Assembly (NCBI GenBank): GCA_964558465.1
Contig: CAZLEF010000028.1
Span: 17,694-81,693 of the forward strand
DNA: 64,000 nucleotides
Reading direction: 5' to 3'
DNA from: JACJYC01 sp964558465
Lineage (GTDB): Bacteria; Bacteroidota; Bacteroidia; Chitinophagales; Saprospiraceae
Below are positions 60,708 to 64,000 of this stretch, piece after piece; the stretch's first letter is position 1, and every line of letters starts with the position of its first letter. Below the pieces are notes generated by a model that was not told the DNA's origin, did no database searches, and saw only the letters and a list, made by a program, of their open reading frames with translations. The translations under genes and the position numbers were made by a program.

Positions 60708-60923
60708 GAAAAACGGGGCATTACATCATTTCTGGTAATTATCTGCGGCCGGGATCGTTTTAGTTTGTAATGGCCGCCACATACATCAAAAAAACAGCCT
60801 TTGCTTAAACTTTTTCAACATTCGGGTATTATACTCCAAGTGTTGTTGTACAGATTGATATAAATATTCCTAACTTTATTCACCTGCTGCCGCTCGCAGC
60901 AGTTGTCTTTAACCTTCGCGCCA
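60708..60923. other. Intergenic gap without a recognised gene
   Basis: 216 bases between the alkaline phosphatase and acyl-CoA dehydrogenase genes, AT-rich towards the right. A weak TAACTTTA promoter-like element occurs at about 60870; nothing else was recognised. Confidence 0.4.
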
Positions 60924-62066
60924 ATGAACGTTGAAACGCAGGAAAGTCTCCAGTTGATCCAGGAGAGCGCACGTGATTTTGCAGAATCCCATATCAGGCC
61001 CCATGTTATGGAATGGGACGAGGCCCAACATTTCCCCGTCGATCTGTTCCATAAAATGGGCGGATATGGTTTTTTAGGTGTCCTGGTACCGGAAATGTAT
61101 GGCGGCGCCGGACTGGGGTACAAGGCCTACATCACCATAATCACCGAAATAGCAAAAGTCTGCGGCGGCATAGGCCTTTCCGTAGCTGCTCACAATTCAT
61201 TGTGTACCAACCATATACTCCTCTTTGGAGATGAAAAGCAAAAATTGAAGTATTTGCCCAAACTGGCCTTGGGGGAATACCTGGGCGCATGGGGATTGAC
61301 GGAACCCAATACCGGGAGCGACGCAGCGCGGATGCAATGCACCGCTGTCCGGGACGGTGATTATTACATTCTCAATGGCGCCAAAAATTTTATCACCCAC
61401 GGCAAATCCTGCGGGGTGGCCGTCGTGATAGCGCGTACCGGTGAATTGCTCGACAGCCACGGCATGAGTGCTTTTGTCATCGAAAAGGATACGCCAGGGT
61501 TCAAGTCCGGTAAAAAGGAAAATAAACTCGGCATGAGGGCATCGGAAACGGCAGAAATGATATTTGACCATTGCAGGGTGCATAAAGATCAAATGCTGGG
61601 AGAGGAAGGCGAAGGATTTATTCAATCCATGAAAGTGCTCGACGGAGGAAGGATCTCGATTGCTGCCTTGTCCCTGGGCATCGCCAAAGGCGCATTTGAA
61701 GCCTCCCTGCGGTATTCGCAGGAACGCCATCAGTTTGGCAAGGCCATTGCCTCTTTCCAGGCCATCAGCTTTAAACTGGCCGATATGGCTACTCAGATCG
61801 AGGCGGCAGAATTGCTGACCTATAAAGCCGGAGAATTGAAAGATCAGGGTGAAAAATCCACCAAATTATCGGCTATGGCGAAATACCATGCGTCCGAAAC
61901 CGCAGTTCGGGTAGCCGACGAGGCCGTTCAGATCTTTGGCGGATACGGTTATACCAAGGATTTTCCCGTGGAAAAATATTACCGGGACGCCAAACTGTGC
62001 ACCATTGGCGAAGGTACTTCCGAGATCCAGAAGCTGGTCATTTCAAGGGAACTCCTCCGGCATTAA
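60924..62066 (+). CDS. Acyl-CoA dehydrogenase
   Basis: 380 residues from the ATG at 60924. Family blocks: GFLGVLVPEMYGGAGLGYKA, GAWGLTEPNTGSDAARMQCT (FAD/substrate binding), NGAKNFITHGKSCGVAVVIA, KLGMRASETAEMIFDHCRVH, SQERHQFGKAIASFQAISFK and the C-terminal QIFGGYGYTKDFPVEKYYRD with KLCTIGEGTSEIQKLVISRE carrying the catalytic glutamate in GEGTSEIQ. It performs alpha,beta-dehydrogenation of short- to medium-chain acyl-CoA and passes electrons to ETF. No other beta-oxidation genes are adjacent. Confidence 0.95.
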   Translation: MNVETQESLQLIQESARDFAESHIRPHVMEWDEAQHFPVDLFHKMGGYGFLGVLVPEMYGGAGLGYKAYITIITEIAKVCGGIGLSVAAHNSLCTNHILLFGDEKQKLKYLPKLALGEYLGAWGLTEPNTGSDAARMQCTAVRDGDYYILNGAKNFITHGKSCGVAVVIARTGELLDSHGMSAFVIEKDTPGFKSGKKENKLGMRASETAEMIFDHCRVHKDQMLGEEGEGFIQSMKVLDGGRISIAALSLGIAKGAFEASLRYSQERHQFGKAIASFQAISFKLADMATQIEAAELLTYKAGELKDQGEKSTKLSAMAKYHASETAVRVADEAVQIFGGYGYTKDFPVEKYYRDAKLCTIGEGTSEIQKLVISRELLRH

Positions 62067-62183
62067 TGCCCTGGAGGATCAATCGGTGTTTTCAGCCCGT
62101 TCAACTCCATTTTCGGGTTCCACATCGGATTTATTTTATTTTTTACCGGAAAAGGTTTATTTTCCCTGAAATTTTATTGCCCT

Positions 62184-63695
62184 ATGTATGCATTAAGCTT
62201 TCTGGTCAGCCTGGTAGCCCTCACGGCATGGTTCCTGCGCAGGGATAAAGCAGAAGCGCGGTTTTTCAGAATACTGCTTACGGGTGGTCTGGCCGCCTAC
62301 CTGGTAAGCGTCGTATTCAGCGATGCCGACCTTGGGCACAAGATGGCGGTGGCTTGCCGGGATCTGCTGGTTCTGGGTGTGTTTGGCATCATCATTTCCG
62401 CCATCACTCATAAATCCTATGGAAAGTGGGTAGCGGTTCTGGCCATTTTATTCATGAGCTTCTGGTACAACCGCAAGTTTCTGGCGCATTCGTTCTCCCC
62501 TCCCCTTCCGGCCGTCACACTCAGCCCCGACGGGGAATTGCTGGTTGAGATCCGTGAAAACCAGGCGGGCCTGGATGCGCTCAATGCTTTTGCCGCCAAA
62601 AACGGGGTCGCCGTCATCCCTGCCTTCCAACCGGCTCATCCGGAATGGACCGAACTGGACGCTTACTACATTGTGAATATTCCGGACAAGGATGCCCATA
62701 ACTGGCCGGCCATCGAAAAAGCTTTGAAGCGGACTAAAAATATTGAATGGGTGGAACCCAATGAAATCATCAATGTAACACCCCAGCCGGGTAAAAAGGT
62801 ACCCGAGATCAACCGGCGTTATGGCATCAACGACCCCGGCCTCGGCCAATTGTGGAGCTTCGAGGTGATGGGAATGGATAAATTGTACGACCTGCTCGAA
62901 TCCAAAAACATTCAACCCAAAAAACGGGCCCTGGTCGCCATACTCGATACCGGCGTCGACGCCGGCCACGAAGATCTGGCGGGCAACTTCAAATCGGTAG
63001 CTTCCCAATACGACAACGACCCCAAAGGGCACGGATCGCATTGCGCAGGCATTGCGGGGGCGGTTTCCAATAACGGCGTAGGCGTCGCTTCCTATTCCAG
63101 GAACAACAACTATGTGCAAATTACCAGCATCAAGGTTTTGAACGCCAGCGGAATGGGGACTCAACAAACCATTATCAAAGGCATACTGGAAGCTGCTGAC
63201 AAAGGCGCCGACGTCATCTCCATGTCGCTGGGCGGTTATTCCAATCAAACCAAACAGCGGGCCTACGAAAAAGCCGTAAAATACGCCAACAAAGCAGGCA
63301 CGATCGTTGCAGCTGCCGCTGGAAACAACAACAGAAACGCAAAGGAATTTGCCCCCGTGGGCGCAAAAGGAGTGATCGGTGTCAGCGCGATTGACCGGAA
63401 CCTCAACAGGGCCGTTTTTTCAAATTACGTAAAGGACATCCAGATGGGTGTGGCCGCCCCGGGCGTGGATATTTATTCGACCATCCCCAACAACCAATAC
63501 GGCGCCTATAGCGGAACCTCCATGGCAACGCCCTATGTTGCCGGCTTGCTTGGACTCATGAAAAGCATCCGCCCTGAATTGGATACCGAAACAGCTTTCA
63601 GGATCTTGTCGAAGTCAGGCGCACAAACCAGACAAACCGGCGAAACCGGAAAACTGATCCAGCCTGCGGCTGCCGTTCAGGCATTGCTGAACTAG
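62184..63695 (+). CDS. Membrane-anchored S8 subtilisin-like protease
   Basis: 503 residues. Instead of a signal peptide, three membrane helices open the protein (ALSFLVSLVALTAWFL, ILLTGGLAAYLVSVVF, LLVLGVFGIIISAITH and a further YGKWVAVLAILFMSFWYN). Then a prodomain-like region (about 110-205; ALKRTKNIEWVEPNEIINVT) precedes the S8 domain. The triad is Asp near 254 (VAILDTGVDAGHEDL), His near 285 (GHGSHCAGIAGAVS) and Ser near 445 (YSGTSMATPYVAGLLGL). No C-terminal T9SS domain is present, so it is probably held in the inner membrane with the protease facing the periplasm. Confidence 0.92.
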   Translation: MYALSFLVSLVALTAWFLRRDKAEARFFRILLTGGLAAYLVSVVFSDADLGHKMAVACRDLLVLGVFGIIISAITHKSYGKWVAVLAILFMSFWYNRKFLAHSFSPPLPAVTLSPDGELLVEIRENQAGLDALNAFAAKNGVAVIPAFQPAHPEWTELDAYYIVNIPDKDAHNWPAIEKALKRTKNIEWVEPNEIINVTPQPGKKVPEINRRYGINDPGLGQLWSFEVMGMDKLYDLLESKNIQPKKRALVAILDTGVDAGHEDLAGNFKSVASQYDNDPKGHGSHCAGIAGAVSNNGVGVASYSRNNNYVQITSIKVLNASGMGTQQTIIKGILEAADKGADVISMSLGGYSNQTKQRAYEKAVKYANKAGTIVAAAAGNNNRNAKEFAPVGAKGVIGVSAIDRNLNRAVFSNYVKDIQMGVAAPGVDIYSTIPNNQYGAYSGTSMATPYVAGLLGLMKSIRPELDTETAFRILSKSGAQTRQTGETGKLIQPAAAVQALLN

Positions 63696-63779
63696 TTGTA
63701 AGTCGTAAGTTGTAAGTTGTAAGTCGTCAGTCAGAATATGATCAAAGGCTTACGACTTACAACTAAAAGACTTACGACT
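63694..63779. terminator. GTAAGTCGTAAG-type inverted repeat at convergent gene ends
   Basis: AGTTGTAAGTCGTAAG (63694-63709) is perfectly complementary to CTTACGACTTACAACT (63749-63764), a 16-bp inverted repeat; a further CTTACGACTA follows at 63770. It lies between the convergent subtilase and glutamine synthetase genes, overlapping the subtilase stop codon, like the related element at 12448-12517. Confidence 0.65.
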
Positions 63780-63787
63780 AAAAACCC

Positions 63788-64000
63788 CTACCTCAAAAAC
63801 ATCAGTTCCCGGTATTTCACCATGGGCCACATCTGATCATCCACCAGGTACTCAAGCCGGTCGGCATGCATGCGAATGGTTTCCATGATTGGTTTGACCT
63901 GCATGCAATAACTTTTTGCGCGGTCGATGGCCTTTTCATGCTGGTTGGCTGCTTTTCTGGCTTCCGACATGGCAGCTACGGCTTCCCTGATTTTGGAAGC
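63788..64000 (-). CDS. Glutamine synthetase type III, C-terminal end (continues past right edge)
   Basis: The frame ending at 63788 remains open to the right edge (71 codons). It reads ASKIREAVAAMSEARKAANQ, then HEKAIDRAKSYCMQVKPIME, and ends with RMHADRLEYLVDDQMWPMVK and YRELMFLR. This C-terminal signature (YCxxVKPxMExIRxHADxLExxVDDxxWPxxKYRExxFLR) is that of the GSIII family found in Bacteroidota. The enzyme makes glutamine from glutamate, ammonia and ATP. The catalytic domain is outside the window. Confidence 0.87.
   Translation of the reverse strand, partial: ASKIREAVAAMSEARKAANQHEKAIDRAKSYCMQVKPIMETIRMHADRLEYLVDDQMWPMVKYRELMFLR

Noticed and set aside
1..64000. CRISPR arrays, phage genes, intact transposases, tRNA or rRNA genes
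   Set aside because: None was recognised. The repeats found are irregular in spacing, and no integrase, transposase or structural phage gene is present.
62184..64000. A toxin-antitoxin or defence cluster at the right end
   Set aside because: The genes are an S8 protease and glutamine synthetase III; nothing resembles a defence module.

Overview
The window is chromosomal DNA from a member of the Bacteroidota, most likely a Saprospiria-type (Lewinella/Haliscomenobacter-like) organism. The evidence is the two very large secreted proteins with the type-B gliding/T9SS C-terminal sorting domain, choice-of-anchor L and SprB repeats, the many lipoproteins, a DUF5683 gene beside parAB, Cry-DASH, a type III glutamine synthetase end, and promoter-like TAnnTTTG elements upstream of several genes. 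The species assignment is inference. No rRNA, tRNA, CRISPR array, phage or intact insertion sequence was recognised.

Layout. 1-4.6 kb: minus-strand genes for a choice-of-anchor B secreted protein (cut by the left edge), a YdiI-like thioesterase, a small unknown protein, DUF5683, ParB, ParA and a UPF0173 metallo-hydrolase. 4.7-12.5 kb: ferredoxin, a TPR lipoprotein, PurC, a TonB-dependent receptor, a cysteine-free papain-fold protein, a quinone-oxidoreductase-like enzyme and a frameshifted metallophosphoesterase. 12.5-19.2 kb: a minus-strand cluster with a 1489-residue T9SS adhesin between two lipoprotein c-type cytochromes. 19.7-26.9 kb: plus-strand Cry-DASH, a cNMP/CBS/DUF294 protein, a DnaQ-type exonuclease, DUF3298 and META lipoproteins and a GT39 membrane glycosyltransferase. 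27-35.6 kb: an unknown secreted protein, a DUF1080-PA14 protein coupled to a beta-propeller/cupredoxin protein, RDD, DUF389 and a nicotinamidase with altered metal ligands. 35.7-40.9 kb: a 1041-residue TPR protein coupled to an outer-membrane barrel, then a small DNA-binding protein and a clear terminator. 40.9-49.8 kb (minus): TrmN6-like methyltransferase, SWIM-SNF2 helicase and an 1829-residue SprB-repeat adhesin. 50-64 kb: SppA, an RHS-like relic, RlpA-SPOR, MnmA, a truncated GH3/beta-lactamase fusion, two poorly known genes, a HAD hydrolase, alkaline phosphatase, acyl-CoA dehydrogenase, a membrane-anchored subtilase and the C-terminus of glutamine synthetase III (cut by the right edge).

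Most of the genes are housekeeping or cell-envelope functions arranged as short operons. The envelope theme is strong: outer-membrane receptors and barrels, lipoproteins, T9SS cargo, RlpA, SppA and a possible muropeptide hydrolase relative. Intergenic DNA is unusually rich in small repeats: a hairpin family with conserved core CTGAGCGNAGTCGAAG, GTAAGTCGTAAG inverted repeats at convergent gene ends, a 52-bp tandem repeat, a palindrome of about 120 bp, CCTCCGACC hairpins and 7-9 bp microsatellites. These repeats and the degenerate or altered enzymes are the parts that most deserve a second look. I did not find a gene cluster that I can defend as a wholly new system.
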